64,000 bases of DNA from Arcanobacterium phocisimile (GTDB taxonomy: Bacteria; Actinomycetota; Actinomycetes; Actinomycetales; Actinomycetaceae): assembly GCF_016904675.1 (NCBI RefSeq), contig NZ_CP070228.1:496001-560000 (forward strand), given 5' to 3'. Positions 14,041 through 29,025 of the stretch are shown piece after piece (within the stretch, counting starts at the first letter, position 1; each line of letters opens with the position of its first letter). Under the pieces are notes generated by a model. It searched no databases and had not been told where the DNA came from. It saw only the letters and a program-made list of their open reading frames with translations. The position numbers and the translations under genes are program-made.

Positions 14041-14337
14041 ATGTCGACATTTTCAAAAGAAGAGGTCGCCCGTTTGGCAGACCTCGCACGTATCTCGCTA
14101 TCAGACCACGAATTAGAACAATTCGCAGCTGAACTCGAAGTAATTAACGCATCAGTGTCCCGACTCAAAGAAGTCGTGAACGCTGACATCCCAGCAACAT
14201 CTCACCCAATCCCACTCACCAATGTGTGGCGCGAAGATGAGATTGTGCCCGGACTCGATCGCGATGAGGTTCTAGCAATGGCACCGCAATCTGACGACGG
14301 CAAATTCGGTGTCCCAGCAATTCTGGGCGAGGAGTAA
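14041..14337 (+). CDS. gatC: Asp/Glu-tRNA amidotransferase subunit C
   Basis: 98 residues, the usual GatC size, beginning [24 protein letters not shown]. GatC wraps around GatA and stabilises the GatCAB complex, which converts Glu-tRNA(Gln) and Asp-tRNA(Asn) into the correctly charged forms. gatA starts 2 nt after its stop, and gatB follows, giving the classic gatCAB operon. A TAACAT hexamer 6 nt before the ATG and no Shine-Dalgarno suggest a leaderless mRNA. Confidence 0.96.
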   Translation: MSTFSKEEVARLADLARISLSDHELEQFAAELEVINASVSRLKEVVNADIPATSHPIPLTNVWREDEIVPGLDRDEVLAMAPQSDDGKFGVPAILGEE

Positions 14338-14339
14338 AC

Positions 14340-15842
14340 ATGACTGAACAACTACACAAAAAATCTGCGTGGGAACTAGCGCAACTATTGCAAGCAGGTG
14401 AGGTCACCTCGGTGGCGCTCACTGAGCTCTTCTTGGATCGAATCGAAAAACTCAATCCGAAGATGAATGTGTTCCTTGCAGTCGATGCCCAAGGAGCACT
14501 CGAAGAAGCTCGCACAGTAGACGCAGATCGCACAGCAGGCAAGGAACTTCCGTTCTTCGCTGGTGTCCCGGTAGCGTTGAAAGACAACATGTGTCAACGA
14601 GGCATTCCGACTACCGCAGCGTCGAAGATGCTCGAAGGATGGTTACCTCCTTATGACGCAACTGTCGTACGGCTCCTTAAAGAAGCACGATTGCCGATCT
14701 TGGGCCATACCAATATGGACGAATTTGCTATGGGCTCGTCCACCGAGCATTCAGCATTCGGCCCCACCCAAAATCCGTGGGGTAAGGATCTTATCCCAGG
14801 TGGATCTGGTGGCGGATCCGCGGCTGCAGTAGCGGGTTACCTCGCACCTTGGGCCCTCGGCTCCGATACTGGCGGTTCGATTCGTCAGCCTGGCGCAATG
14901 ACCGGAACTGTTGGCACCAAGCCAACTTATGGTGCGGTTTCTCGTTACGGTATTATTGCGTTAGCGTCTTCGCTCGACCAAGTTGGTCCCGTTGCCCGAG
15001 ATGTTCGCGACGCAGCAGCGCTCCAAGAAATCATCAGCAAGCACGATCCGCTTGATTCGACCTCGCTCACCAACGATTTTTCGAACCTCGTCGCCGCCGT
15101 GAACGAAGGTAAAGAACTTCACGATCTGAGCGATGTGACTTTCGGTATCGTCAAGGAACTTGACGGTGAAGGTTTCAACGCCGGTGTTCTCGAGACCTAC
15201 CATGGAATTATTGACAAGCTCAAGGCAGCTGGTGCAAACTTCGTTGAAGTCTCTTGCCCGTCATTTGATTACGCTATGTCTGCGTACTACTTGATTATGC
15301 CGGCGGAAATGTCGTCTAATCTGGCGCGTTACGATGGCGTACGTTTCGGCAACCGGGTTCTTCCAAAGGAAGGTCCGGTGACGGCTGAGACGATGATGGC
15401 AGCTACTCGTGAGGCTGGTTTTGGTCCCGAAGTTAAGCGCCGTCTGATTTTGGGCACTTACGCACTGTCGGCTGGAACCTATGATGCCTACTATGGTTCG
15501 GCGCAACGTGTTCGTACCCTAGTGCAGCGTGATCTGAAAGCAGCCTACGAAAAAGTCGACGTCTTGTTGACGCCAGCAACGCCAACTGTTGCATTCAAGT
15601 TCGGCGAGAAGCTCGACGATCCGATTGCGATGTACAAGAACGACATGACTACAATCCCGGCAAACCTAGCTGGAACCCCAGCGATGACGATCCCGGTTGG
15701 CTTGTCGGAAGGTTTGCCAGTTGGCATCCAGATCATGGCACCAACTTTCGAAGATGCACGGATGTACAAGGTAGCGGCAATGGTAGAAAACGTAGCTGAT
15801 CCGGCTGCTTCGCATCCCGCTATGGATATGTGGGAGGACTGA
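14340..15842 (+). CDS. gatA: Asp/Glu-tRNA amidotransferase subunit A
   Basis: 500 residues of the amidase-signature family; releases ammonia from glutamine for transamidation of misacylated tRNA. Seen: catalytic triad K81 (VALKDN), cis-serine S156 (GGSGGGS) and nucleophile S180 ([11 protein letters not shown]), plus the downstream [22 protein letters not shown] block. Full length. Between gatC and gatB with gaps of 2 and 4 nt, so one transcription and stoichiometry unit. Confidence 0.97.
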   Translation: MTEQLHKKSAWELAQLLQAGEVTSVALTELFLDRIEKLNPKMNVFLAVDAQGALEEARTVDADRTAGKELPFFAGVPVALKDNMCQRGIPTTAASKMLEGWLPPYDATVVRLLKEARLPILGHTNMDEFAMGSSTEHSAFGPTQNPWGKDLIPGGSGGGSAAAVAGYLAPWALGSDTGGSIRQPGAMTGTVGTKPTYGAVSRYGIIALASSLDQVGPVARDVRDAAALQEIISKHDPLDSTSLTNDFSNLVAAVNEGKELHDLSDVTFGIVKELDGEGFNAGVLETYHGIIDKLKAAGANFVEVSCPSFDYAMSAYYLIMPAEMSSNLARYDGVRFGNRVLPKEGPVTAETMMAATREAGFGPEVKRRLILGTYALSAGTYDAYYGSAQRVRTLVQRDLKAAYEKVDVLLTPATPTVAFKFGEKLDDPIAMYKNDMTTIPANLAGTPAMTIPVGLSEGLPVGIQIMAPTFEDARMYKVAAMVENVADPAASHPAMDMWED

Positions 15843-15846
15843 AGAA

Positions 15847-17340
15847 ATGACTGACCTAATGGAATATGCCGACGTCGTTAAGAACTTTGACCCAGTGTTG
15901 GGAATCGAAGTTCACGTCGAATTATCAACGAAGACGAAGATGTTTGACGGCGCACCGAATGCGTTCGGCGGTGAACCAAACACGTTCGTGACGCCAGTCT
16001 CTCTGGGTTTGCCCGGCTCTTTGCCAGTGGTGAATAAGAAGGCTATCGAGTACGCGATCAAGCTGGGCTTAGCGCTCAATTGCAAGATTGCTGAATCGTG
16101 CCGTTTTGCTCGCAAGAATTATTTCTATCCGGACTTGTCGAAGAACTTCCAGACTTCTCAGTCCGATGAACCGTTGGCATACGACGGTTACTTGGATATC
16201 GAGTTAGACGACGGCGAAGTCTTCCGCGTCAATATTGAACGTGCACACGTTGAAGAAGACGCCGGCAAGAATACCCACATTGGTGGCGAGGGTCGTATTC
16301 ATGGTGCTGATCATTCCCTTGTTGACTACAACCGAGCTGGCGTTCCACTGGTGGAAATCGTTACCCGCCCAATCGAGGGCTGTGGTGCGCGGGCCCCTGA
16401 AGTAGCTGCTAAGTATGTGCAGACTATTCGCGATATTGCGCGCGCGATCGGTGTTTCTGAGGCTCGTATGGAGCGGGGAAATGTGCGTGCAGATATTAAC
16501 GTATCGTTGCGCAAGACTCCAGATTCTCCATTGGGTACTCGTACTGAGACGAAGAACGTGAACTCTTTCCGTTCAATCGCCTCTGCTGTGGAATTTGAGA
16601 TGCGTCGCCAGGCGGCAATCTTGGATTCTGGTAACACGATATTGCAGGAAACCCGTCACTTCCAGGAACTTGATGGCACTACGCTTCCGGGTCGTCCAAA
16701 GTCGGATGCTGATGATTACCGGTATTTCCCGGAACCTGATTTGGTGCCGTTGGCTCCACCGCGCGAATGGGTGGAAGAGCTCCGGGCAACCTTGCCAGAG
16801 TTGCCTGAACAAAAGCGTCGTCGGTTGCTCGCTGAATGGGGTGTTTCTCCAACCGAAATGCGCGACATCGTTAATGCTGGTGCGTTGGTATTGATTGAAG
16901 ATTCGGTTAAGGCTGGCGCTACTTCAGCCGGTGCTCGTAAGTGGTGGATGGGCGAACTTGCCCGTTACGCGAAAGATAACGATCTCGAGCTTGCAACCGT
17001 TCCAGTGACAGCTGAGCATGTTGCTGAGCTTGATGGTCTCGTCGAATCGGGCAAGCTGACTGACAAACTGGCTCGCCAGGCACTTGCCGGCGTCCTTGCT
17101 GGCGAAGGATCACCGACGGAGGTTGTTGCTGCTCGTGGCCTCGAAGTGGTCAGCGACGACGGTGCGCTCAATACCGCCGTCGAAGAAGCGCTTGCTGCTA
17201 ACCCCGACGTCGTCGAAAAAATTCGCAACGGTAAAGTTCAAGCTGCAGGCGCCATTGTAGGTGCTGTGATGAAGGCTACTCAGGGTAAAGCAGATGCTGC
17301 CCGAGTTCGCGAACTGATTATGGAGCGAGTTCAGCTCTGA
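15847..17340 (+). CDS. gatB: Asp/Glu-tRNA amidotransferase subunit B
   Basis: 497 residues. GatB phosphorylates the misacylated aminoacyl-tRNA and transfers ammonia delivered from GatA. Seen: [17 protein letters not shown] at the N-terminus, [44 protein letters not shown], the RADINVSLR strand, and a C-terminal YqeY-like helical domain ending [19 protein letters not shown]. Last gene of gatCAB; a strong hairpin terminator follows its stop within 50 bp. Confidence 0.97.
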   Translation: MTDLMEYADVVKNFDPVLGIEVHVELSTKTKMFDGAPNAFGGEPNTFVTPVSLGLPGSLPVVNKKAIEYAIKLGLALNCKIAESCRFARKNYFYPDLSKNFQTSQSDEPLAYDGYLDIELDDGEVFRVNIERAHVEEDAGKNTHIGGEGRIHGADHSLVDYNRAGVPLVEIVTRPIEGCGARAPEVAAKYVQTIRDIARAIGVSEARMERGNVRADINVSLRKTPDSPLGTRTETKNVNSFRSIASAVEFEMRRQAAILDSGNTILQETRHFQELDGTTLPGRPKSDADDYRYFPEPDLVPLAPPREWVEELRATLPELPEQKRRRLLAEWGVSPTEMRDIVNAGALVLIEDSVKAGATSAGARKWWMGELARYAKDNDLELATVPVTAEHVAELDGLVESGKLTDKLARQALAGVLAGEGSPTEVVAARGLEVVSDDGALNTAVEEALAANPDVVEKIRNGKVQAAGAIVGAVMKATQGKADAARVRELIMERVQL

Positions 17341-17347
17341 AAGTAAT

Positions 17348-17386
17348 AAGCGCAGGGGAGGGGAATAAATCGTCTCCCCTGCGCTT
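17348..17386 (+). terminator. terminator after gatB
   Basis: Perfect 13-bp inverted repeat (arms 17348-17360 and 17374-17386, GC-rich core GCGCAGGGGAG) followed by TTTAATT. It separates gatCAB from the malic enzyme gene. Confidence 0.85.
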
Positions 17387-17416
17387 TAATTGTGGGTGGC
17401 GATAAAAGGAGAATTA

Positions 17417-18817
17417 ATGTCGAAAGCACTACCTAGCTATAACGTGACGATACGTATTGCGCTACCATTTGACCCTCGTGGCACTGCGACTTTGGTGAAA
17501 GAGTTTGCTGATTTCGGTGCGATTGTTACCGGTGTTGATATGGTCGAATCTGATGAAGATACCTTGTTGACAGATATTACTGCGAAGGTCGATGATATCG
17601 CGCACGCTGAGCAGATCGCAGCAAAGCTTGAAACTCTTGACGGTGCACAGGTTCACGGGATCCACGATTCCACCGTGCAGGCGCACATCGGCGGAAAGAT
17701 CGAAATTGCGCTCAAGCGCCCCTTACGTACACGCCAAGATTTGGGGCGTATCTACACTCCAGGCGTAGCGCGCATCTCGGAGATTATTGCGAAAGATCCG
17801 GAACAAGCGCGCAAGCTGACAGTTAAGCGCAACACAGTTGCTGTTGTTTCTGACGGTTCGGCTGTCTTGGGTCTGGGCAATGTAGGACCCAAAGCTGCCA
17901 TGCCAGTGATGGAAGGCAAAGCTGCGTTGTTTAAGAAGTTTGGCGACGTCGATGGGTGGCCTATCTGCTTGGATACGACTGATACTGAAGAGATTATCAG
18001 TGTTGTGAAGGCTATCGCGCCGGGCTTTGGCGGTATTAATCTGGAAGATATTTCTGCACCGCGGTGTTTCGAAATCGAGCGGCGGTTGCGCGCTGAGCTG
18101 GATATTCCAGTGTTCCACGATGATCAGCACGGTACCGCGGTGGTTGTCCTGGCTGCTTTAATTAACGCTCTGAAGGTTGTTGACAAGAAGATCGAAGATA
18201 TTCGGATTGTTGTTTCCGGTGTTGGCGCTGCTGGAAATGCGATCATTCGTCTACTTAAGGGGCAAGGCGCTCAAGATATCATTGGCGTAGGTCGTAATGG
18301 TGCTTTAGGTCCGTTCCGTCAAGAAGAAGGCGAAGATCGTAATTGGCTTGCACAGAATACGAATCCTCGCGGCCAAGAAGGCACACTGAAGGATGTTCTA
18401 CGTGATGCAGATGTGTTCATTGGTGTGTCTGCTGGCAATATTTTGACTGGTAAAGACATCGCCACAATGGCGAAAGATCCGATTGTTTTTGCGCTAGCCA
18501 ACCCGATTCCAGAAGTGGATCCGATTGAAGCGGCTGAGTATGCTGCGATTGTTGCTACTGGCAGGTCTGATTATCCCAACCAGATTAACAACGTCTTGGC
18601 ATTCCCTGGTATTTTCCGAGGCATGCTGGATGTTAAGGCCACTGAAGTAACAGACCGGATGCTCGTAGTGGCTGCTCGTGCTATTGCGGATACGGTGTTG
18701 CCTGAGCAGCTCAACGCAAACTTCATCATCCCAGGCGTCTTCCATCCGACGGCCGCTAAAGATGTTGCACGAGCAATTCGTGATGAGTTTAAGAACTCCA
18801 CAGCTGAAAGCATGTAG
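17417..18817 (+). CDS. NAD(P)-dependent malic enzyme with N-terminal ACT domain
   Basis: 466 residues. Oxidatively decarboxylates malate to pyruvate and CO2. An ACT-like regulatory domain covers about 1-85 (VTIRIALPFDPRGT, LLTDITAKVDD), followed by the malic domain with YTPGVARI, VAVVSDGSAVLGLGNVGP, the lysine in AMPVMEGKAALFKKF, and metal-binding EDISAP and DDQHGTA; then a Rossmann domain (VVSGVGAAGNAI). It is the short bacterial form without a phosphotransacetylase tail. AAAGGAG 6 nt before ATG 17417 fixes the start. Cofactor preference cannot be decided by eye. Provides pyruvate for the formate-lyase pathway seen downstream. Confidence 0.92.
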   Translation: MSKALPSYNVTIRIALPFDPRGTATLVKEFADFGAIVTGVDMVESDEDTLLTDITAKVDDIAHAEQIAAKLETLDGAQVHGIHDSTVQAHIGGKIEIALKRPLRTRQDLGRIYTPGVARISEIIAKDPEQARKLTVKRNTVAVVSDGSAVLGLGNVGPKAAMPVMEGKAALFKKFGDVDGWPICLDTTDTEEIISVVKAIAPGFGGINLEDISAPRCFEIERRLRAELDIPVFHDDQHGTAVVVLAALINALKVVDKKIEDIRIVVSGVGAAGNAIIRLLKGQGAQDIIGVGRNGALGPFRQEEGEDRNWLAQNTNPRGQEGTLKDVLRDADVFIGVSAGNILTGKDIATMAKDPIVFALANPIPEVDPIEAAEYAAIVATGRSDYPNQINNVLAFPGIFRGMLDVKATEVTDRMLVVAARAIADTVLPEQLNANFIIPGVFHPTAAKDVARAIRDEFKNSTAESM

Positions 18818-18907
18818 TGTTTTGCCTATATGGTGTTGCAGACCGCGCTCGGACGTGATGTGAGTAGCGGGTGGGCGTTCATGTGGATCTGAAGTACCCA
18901 TTGGTCG

Positions 18908-18947
18908 GTATGTGGGCGGAGAGGAAGTTTCCTCTCCGCCCACATAC
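18908..18947 (+). terminator. terminator after malic enzyme
   Basis: Near-perfect hairpin with arms of about 19 bp (core GTGGGCGGAGAGGAA paired with its complement), directly followed by a run of five T. Confidence 0.88.
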
Positions 18948-19119
18948 TTTTTAAGCACTGACCTGGTAATGCATTAATAGCGGAGATTCCGTTGAGAAAA
19001 TCGATCGAAGAATCAGGTTTGAACGAGCGAAACCCATAGGTGAGCCTGTAAAAAATTGCTTGTCGGGCAGGGTTCTCTAGGTTTCTAGAGGTTTGTGATC
19101 GGGGTTACGTTGTTTTGGT

Positions 19120-19149
19120 TTGACGGTTGGTGGTTGGGGTGGGTATAGT
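19120..19149 (+). promoter_or_regulatory. rRNA operon promoter
   Basis: TTGACG (19120-19125) and TATAGT (19144-19149) with an 18-bp spacer, by far the best sigma-70-type pair upstream of 16S rRNA, about 300 bp before the mature 5' end. Confidence 0.65.
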
Positions 19150-19257
19150 TTTTATTCGTTGCGAAGGACTGGTTTGGTCTTCTGGACTGGTGGTTTTCGT
19201 AGCTTATCCTTCTTGATGGTTGCCTGGTTTTTCTGGGTGGTTGTTGGGTGTGGGTGT

Positions 19258-19281
19258 GTTGTTTGATATCTCAATAGTGTG
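19258..19281 (+). promoter_or_regulatory. rRNA leader boxA-like element
   Basis: GTTTGATATCTCAATAGTGT closely resembles the leader motif (TTGAGAACTCAATAGTGTG type) found before 16S rRNA in many Actinobacteria and connected with Nus-factor antitermination and processing. Assignment by resemblance only. Confidence 0.45.
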
Positions 19282-19451
19282 TCAGCTTTTTATAATGATT
19301 GTTTTTGTTTGGATTGCATGCTGGCTGTTTTTGGTTGGTGTGTTTTCTTTATTTTATTTTGGATGAGCTAGTTTTGGTTTGTCTGTTTTGTTGAGCCTGT
19401 TTTGGCTTTTCGGACTGTATTGATTGGATGCCCTTTGGGGTGTTTGGTTTT

Positions 19452-24333
<4,882 letters not shown>

Positions 24334-24431
24334 CATTTTTCGAGTATGTTTCGCGTTCACTATACGATTCCCAACCCCCACACAACAATAGCAGTAGATA
24401 ATTTAATACAGGATTATTGATCCCAAGATTT

Positions 24432-24551
24432 TTGACGGTGGTCATAGCGGTAGGGAAACGCCCGGCTCCATTCCGAACCCGGATAGCTAAGCCTTCCAGC
24501 GCCGATGGTACTGCACCCGAGGGGGTGTGGGAGAGTAGGACACCGCCGTCA
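24432..24551 (+). rRNA. rrf: 5S ribosomal RNA
   Basis: About 120 nt with the terminal helix TGACGGTG/CACCGCCGTCA and internal CCGAACCCGGATAGCTAAGC and GGGAGAGTAGGACACCGCC. Lies about 100 bp after 23S rRNA and just before the operon terminator. Confidence 0.95.
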
Positions 24552-24565
24552 TTCAAACATCAATA

Positions 24566-24612
24566 AAGGGGAGGGCTGGTAAGAAACACTGTTTCCTACC
24601 AGCCCTCCCCTT
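24566..24612 (+). terminator. rRNA operon terminator
   Basis: Long GC-rich hairpin: AAGGGGAGGGCTGGTA (24566-24581) pairs with its complement at 24597-24612, with further pairing toward the loop. Followed by AATC without a strong T-run. Confidence 0.8.
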
Positions 24613-24850
24613 AATCATACCCACACAAGGTGGTCAACGGCACGGTTAACCCGTTCATGTTTCCAGATTGCTGATCACAAACAACCACCACAACAGGTTC
24701 CACCCACTGAGGGTCATCTCAATAACGGTGAATATTGCGCTTTTAGGTTGCCAGCGCCGCTAAGCTTAACAACTACTATTCTTTTCCTTGTTGTGGTTTG
24801 CCTCCAGATAGACATTTTCCCCGTTAGTAACTTTCATGCATAATTATTCC

Positions 24851-25606
24851 ATGCCTACTCCCATTAACCCCTATGATGGTATCGCTGACCTCGCTGCTTC
24901 GTATGTCGATGTACGTCCGAGCTATCCCCAGCATCTCCTCGAATCGCTTTTGATTTCGCCTAACTGTAAGTCACTTACGCTTGCTGATATTGGCGCCGGT
25001 ACCGGAAAACTAACAAGGTTACTGACAAATATTGGAGATAGTAAACATATTGTGTGGGCGGTCGAACCAAGTCATGATATGCGAAACCAATTAATTCAAC
25101 TCCAGGATGAACATTCTTTTGAAATCTTTTCTGGTACGGCCGAATGCACCGGCCTTCCTAGTTCTTCATGCGACCTTGTTTTTTATTCGCAGAGTTGGCA
25201 CTGGCTTGATCGTGAATCTGCTCTTGTCGAAGCGAGTCGGATTCTTAAGCCAGGCGGGACTGCTGTCGTCCTTGTCAACCAGCTAGACGTCTCAATCCCG
25301 TGGGTAAAACGTTTATCGCGGATTATGCGGTCCGGAGATGTCTATCGTTCTACCGCACCGCCATCGTTCGGTTCTTTATTTTCCCAGCCAACGTTTGCGA
25401 TGGCATCCTGGCAAGATTATTTATCTGTGCAAGGCGTGCTCAAACTTGGCACGACCCGCTCGTCATGGATCCGATCGAGTCCGGCTAATCGTGAGAGAAT
25501 GCAGCGCAACCTCCGATGGTATCTGTACGAGAAACTAGGCTTTGATGATCAGAACGTTGTTGAAATCCCGTATTTAACCTATATGTGGTCTGCTATACGA
25601 CGATAA
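24851..25606 (+). CDS. class I SAM-dependent methyltransferase
   Basis: 251 residues. Rossmann-like methyltransferase: motif I LADIGAGTGKLTRLL, acidic post-I residue in VWAVEPSHDM, a middle AECTGLPSSSCDLVFYSQSWHW, and ASRILKPGGTAVVL after it, in the UbiE/Methyltransf_11 style. Substrate unknown. Start: CATAAT (24839-24844) ends exactly 6 nt before ATG 24851 and there is no Shine-Dalgarno; the ATG at 24836 lies upstream of that hexamer and is less likely. It is monocistronic between the rRNA operon and the exporter gene. Confidence 0.82.
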   Translation: MPTPINPYDGIADLAASYVDVRPSYPQHLLESLLISPNCKSLTLADIGAGTGKLTRLLTNIGDSKHIVWAVEPSHDMRNQLIQLQDEHSFEIFSGTAECTGLPSSSCDLVFYSQSWHWLDRESALVEASRILKPGGTAVVLVNQLDVSIPWVKRLSRIMRSGDVYRSTAPPSFGSLFSQPTFAMASWQDYLSVQGVLKLGTTRSSWIRSSPANRERMQRNLRWYLYEKLGFDDQNVVEIPYLTYMWSAIRR

Positions 25607-25726
25607 TGTGATAAATAATTCCCTGCATTATTTTTCATTTAGGCGCTAGGACCTGCCAAAGCTCGAAATCCCTGCATAAAATAGGTCTCGCACATTCAAC
25701 CATTTTTGATTAGTTGTGAGAGAAGT

Positions 25727-27055
25727 ATGGACGAACAGCCCACAAACAATTCTGTACAAAGCCCAGAAACAATAGCTGAAAAAGTCAATTCGATTTTGAT
25801 GCTTGGCACGATGCTACTGGCATGTGGTGCTGGAGCATACCGTGTTAAGGCAGCAATGTCTCGAGCTGCTAAGGCTATAGGCTTAACCCGGCTCGAATCT
25901 TCAGTATCAATGACCGATATTACAGCTACTGCCTGGCTTGGTCAGGAAACGCATACAAGCTTTGCAGAACAGCGTCGTGTTGGCGTCAACGCAGAAAAGC
26001 TCGACCGTATCATGCAAGGTGTGGCGCATCTACGTGAGGGTATGAATGCTGGTGACCTGCGGGCAATGCTGCGGGAAACGACCGCACGTGACCGTCACTA
26101 TGGCTTGTGGACAACAGTTCTTGCTTCAGCGATCGCTTGTGCAGGTTTCTGTTTCCTTAATGGTGGCCGTGCTATTGAATGCGCAACCGTGTTTTTTGCT
26201 GCCGGTGTCGGTCAGCTTATCCGTAAGCTTTTACTGGGGCGTGGCTACGCTCACTTCCTCACATGGATTTTGTGTGCAGTTGCTTCAACGCTCGTCTATA
26301 TCCTCTTACTAGAAGCAGGCCATGCAGGCGGTTTTCTCGTTCTTCACCAGTATGAGTCTGGATTGATTTCCTCGATTCTATACCTTATTCCAGGATTCCC
26401 GTTGACGACGGCGATGCTCGATTTCGTTCGTAACGACACGCAGTCTGCCGTGGCTCGTTTTTCATATTGCATTATGGTTATCGGCTCTGCGGGTGTCTCA
26501 GTCTGGGTTGTTGTGCATGCGTTGGATTGGCAGGTCGAAGCGGGTGTTATTGAACCGTTGCCTTTCTGGACAATGACGTTCCTGCGTATTTTGACATCGT
26601 TCGTCGCAGCATTCGGATTCGCAGTGTTGTTTAATGCGCCGTGGAAGGTTTGCGCAGCAGCAGCTGTTGCGGGAGCTCTGGCAAACACTGGACGTCTTCT
26701 GTTACAAGAAAACGTTAATTTGCCATGGCAGCTTGGTGTTGGCTTGGCTGCACTCGTCGTAGGAATTGTTGCGACAATTGTTGCGTGGAAGACGTCGCAT
26801 TCTCGTGTCTCGTTGTCAGTTCCTGCGGTTGTCATCATGATTCCTGGAGTTCCGTTCTATCGTGCTCTTGTAGCGATTAACGAAGGTGATTTCCAGAGTG
26901 CTATTGGCATCTTTGCGAAAGTGTTCTTCGTTATCATGTCCATCGGTTTTGGTTTAGCTATTGCGCGAGTGGTGATGGATAACGGTTGGCGACATGATAT
27001 GGACACCTCGCATCTTCCAGACACTTTAGATACTGATGTGCGTGATGCAGTCTGA
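25727..27055 (+). CDS. thrE: ThrE-type threonine/serine exporter
   Basis: 442 residues: a soluble N-terminal region (about 1-130) with the DUF1212 pattern (LGTMLLACGAGAYRVKAAMSRAAKAIGL), then about ten hydrophobic segments, including ISSILYLIPGFPLTTAMLDF and VVIMIPGVPFYRAL. This is the fused form of the ThrE family (N-terminal DUF1212 plus C-terminal DUF3815-like), as in Corynebacterium, where it exports threonine and serine using the proton gradient. GAGAG sits a few bases before ATG 25727. Converges with the AAE carrier gene on a shared bidirectional terminator. Confidence 0.9.
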   Translation: MDEQPTNNSVQSPETIAEKVNSILMLGTMLLACGAGAYRVKAAMSRAAKAIGLTRLESSVSMTDITATAWLGQETHTSFAEQRRVGVNAEKLDRIMQGVAHLREGMNAGDLRAMLRETTARDRHYGLWTTVLASAIACAGFCFLNGGRAIECATVFFAAGVGQLIRKLLLGRGYAHFLTWILCAVASTLVYILLLEAGHAGGFLVLHQYESGLISSILYLIPGFPLTTAMLDFVRNDTQSAVARFSYCIMVIGSAGVSVWVVVHALDWQVEAGVIEPLPFWTMTFLRILTSFVAAFGFAVLFNAPWKVCAAAAVAGALANTGRLLLQENVNLPWQLGVGLAALVVGIVATIVAWKTSHSRVSLSVPAVVIMIPGVPFYRALVAINEGDFQSAIGIFAKVFFVIMSIGFGLAIARVVMDNGWRHDMDTSHLPDTLDTDVRDAV

Positions 27056-27096
27056 CAGTGATTAAGTTGTATCGTTTAGCTTCTTGGTTTGAACAA

Positions 27097-27140
27097 TAAA
27101 GTTCTGGCGGGTGGATATCTATCCACCCGCCAGAACTTTA
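27097..27140. terminator. bidirectional terminator between thrE and the AAE carrier
   Basis: Perfect 21-bp inverted repeat (27097-27117 and 27120-27140; core GTTCTGGCGGGTGGATA) with only two central bases, flanked by A/T-rich ends. A second, weaker GGCCTTC/GAAGGCC hairpin lies at 27146-27171, on the carrier side. Confidence 0.88.
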
Positions 27141-27218
27141 TATGGGGCCTTCTCATCTCAATCTGAAGGCCGACATCAGGTTACTAAGCCATGTTAATTG
27201 CTGAGCAATTGGTTTGTG

Positions 27219-28820
27219 TCAGAGTCCAGCAAATGAGCCAAGGATTTGAGCGACAAATATTTTGGCTACCATTGCGACTGGGTAGACCATTGCATATCCG
27301 AGAGCTACTCGTGGATCAAACGAGGTACGATCATTGACAAAAGCCAAAACTGCAGGCTGTGTCTGGATTCCGCCGATCGCTCCGGCAAGACGAGTCCCTC
27401 CAGTAGAGGTAAAGGCCCGCATAGAGAGATAGAATCCGGCTCCCACGATAGTCGTGATCATAATACCTAGAAGCAAGATTTGCACCCACGCGCCACCAGT
27501 AAATGCGATGAGGATCTGAGATCCAGCCTTAGTTCCTGCGTATGCAAGGAATACCAACAAACCGATTTCGGAGAGAACTTGGCAAGTTGTGTATGGGAGC
27601 GTGGTGACAATCTTCCCGATGCGTCCCAGACGACCCATGACTAAACCGACGATAAGTGTGCCAGCTGCGGAGCCGATCGAGAAAGTTAGTCCGGAAGGTG
27701 TGAGGATTTCCCATTCGCCAATGAGGATACCTAGCGCCATTCCCAAACCTAATGCGATGGGGTTAATATCGGTTAAACCATGTGAAGAATCTCCAAAGTA
27801 CTGAGAAATTTCCTTCATGGAGTGCGTCGGAGCGACGACGCGGACTCGATCGCCGAGCTGTAACCGCAATCGCGGATTTGCCGCCATGTCCGTGTCGCCC
27901 CGGCGGATACGAGAAATTGTGCCTCCAAACTTTTCTTCTAGTTCGAGCTCGCCAATTTTGCGTCCAGCGATAGCTGAATTTGAGATAGTGACGCGGCGGA
28001 AATCGAGGTAGCGACGATCGGCGATGAGCGAGTGACTCGAGCCGTGACCAACAAGTTTGATTGCTTCGTCGACTTCAGCAACGGTTCCGATAACAGTAAC
28101 AAGGTCATCTTGGTAGAGGACGTCATCTCCGGCAGGGAGCCAGATGGGGCCGGTTTCACCTCGTCGGATCCGGGAGAAATGAACTGTGCCACCAATGGTT
28201 GCTCGAAGCGATTTGATGGTTGGATGATCGGTGCGTTCGACGCGTATGGTCCGGTTACTAATAGGTGAAGGTTTATCTTTATCTTCGTGACGCCGCGATA
28301 GCGCTATAGCTGCCAAGATGAGCATCCCAATAACTCCGAAGAGGTACGAGATCGCATAGCCAACGGTCGCTAGAGCAGGGTCACCAGATGCCGTTCCAGC
28401 TGCGGATAACGCTGGTGTGTTTGTCGTTGCCCCGGCGAACGTTCCCGCGATGAGTGCCCAATCCATTCCAAGTGCGCGCCCGACGCCTGCAGCTGCGCCA
28501 GCGGCCATTGCGTAGGCTCCGATCATGAGGAGGACGGGCAATATGGAAGATTTGAGGGTGTTGAAAAAGTTCGGTCCGGATGAGATTCCGATAGCAAAAG
28601 CAAAGAGTGCTAGTCCTAGGACGCCCAGATCGTGCTCTACTTCGATTTCATATCCGGAGTGTAGTGCCCATGCGGTAACCCCGATGGATAAGAAGAGTAC
28701 CGCGGCGGCACCTAATGAGACACCTTTAACTCGGATCTTCGAAAATATCGCTCCGGTTCCGACAAGGAAGAACAGTAACAGTACTTGATTGTCAGCAAAG
28801 AGCTGAAATATATACGACAT
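27219..28820 (-). CDS. AAE-family transporter (AspT/YidE/SucE type)
   Basis: 533 residues with two membrane halves (five to six segments each, about 5-170 and 375-533) around a cytosolic pair of TrkA-C/RCK_C domains (about 195-365). Duplicated signatures GTFAGATTNTPALSAAG and AGAIGGIQTQPAVLAF mark the aspartate:alanine exchanger family. Known members exchange aspartate for alanine (AspT) or export succinate (SucE1 of Corynebacterium glutamicum). AGGAGTACA directly precedes ATG 28820. It diverges from aspartase, so its substrate is probably aspartate, fumarate or succinate (inference). Confidence 0.9.
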   Translation of the reverse strand: MSYIFQLFADNQVLLLFFLVGTGAIFSKIRVKGVSLGAAAVLFLSIGVTAWALHSGYEIEVEHDLGVLGLALFAFAIGISSGPNFFNTLKSSILPVLLMIGAYAMAAGAAAGVGRALGMDWALIAGTFAGATTNTPALSAAGTASGDPALATVGYAISYLFGVIGMLILAAIALSRRHEDKDKPSPISNRTIRVERTDHPTIKSLRATIGGTVHFSRIRRGETGPIWLPAGDDVLYQDDLVTVIGTVAEVDEAIKLVGHGSSHSLIADRRYLDFRRVTISNSAIAGRKIGELELEEKFGGTISRIRRGDTDMAANPRLRLQLGDRVRVVAPTHSMKEISQYFGDSSHGLTDINPIALGLGMALGILIGEWEILTPSGLTFSIGSAAGTLIVGLVMGRLGRIGKIVTTLPYTTCQVLSEIGLLVFLAYAGTKAGSQILIAFTGGAWVQILLLGIMITTIVGAGFYLSMRAFTSTGGTRLAGAIGGIQTQPAVLAFVNDRTSFDPRVALGYAMVYPVAMVAKIFVAQILGSFAGL

Positions 28821-29025
28821 TGTACTCCTGAGAAGTGACCTACAAGACATTATCTATGTATAGACAATTGTCATCTAGTTTATACTTTCTGTCCACCGGG
28901 TGGTGGGTTGAGAAGTAGAATGCTACCTCGGCAAAACTGAGTGCTTCTCCTGAGACTGTGACACGAGCTGGCAACGTGACTATGCTTGTGAAATGTAAGA
29001 ATCGACGAGGATTCAAGGAGCTGAT
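28821..29025. promoter_or_regulatory. divergent control region of the AAE carrier and aspA
   Basis: 205 bp. A perfect 10-bp palindrome GACAATTGTC lies at 28863-28872; on the minus strand ATGACA and TAATGT about 16 bp apart could form the carrier promoter. No clear plus-strand promoter for aspA is visible. AAGGAG at 29015-29020 is the aspA ribosome-binding site. Confidence 0.35.

Larger units (their letters stand above)
18948..19451 (+). other. rRNA operon leader and promoter region (no gene)
   Basis: About 500 bp between the malic-enzyme terminator and 16S rRNA. No credible ORF. From about 19080 onward the plus strand is extremely rich in G and T with few A or C. It contains one good promoter (19120-19149) and a conserved-looking rRNA leader element (19258-19281). 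The rest presumably forms the 16S precursor leader that pairs with the spacer for RNase III cleavage. Confidence 0.7.

Noticed and set aside
19291-19296. Perfect TATAAT as a second rRNA promoter
   Set aside because: No -35 at workable distance: TTGATA is 22 bp upstream, and it lies directly after the conserved leader element; kept only as a possibility.
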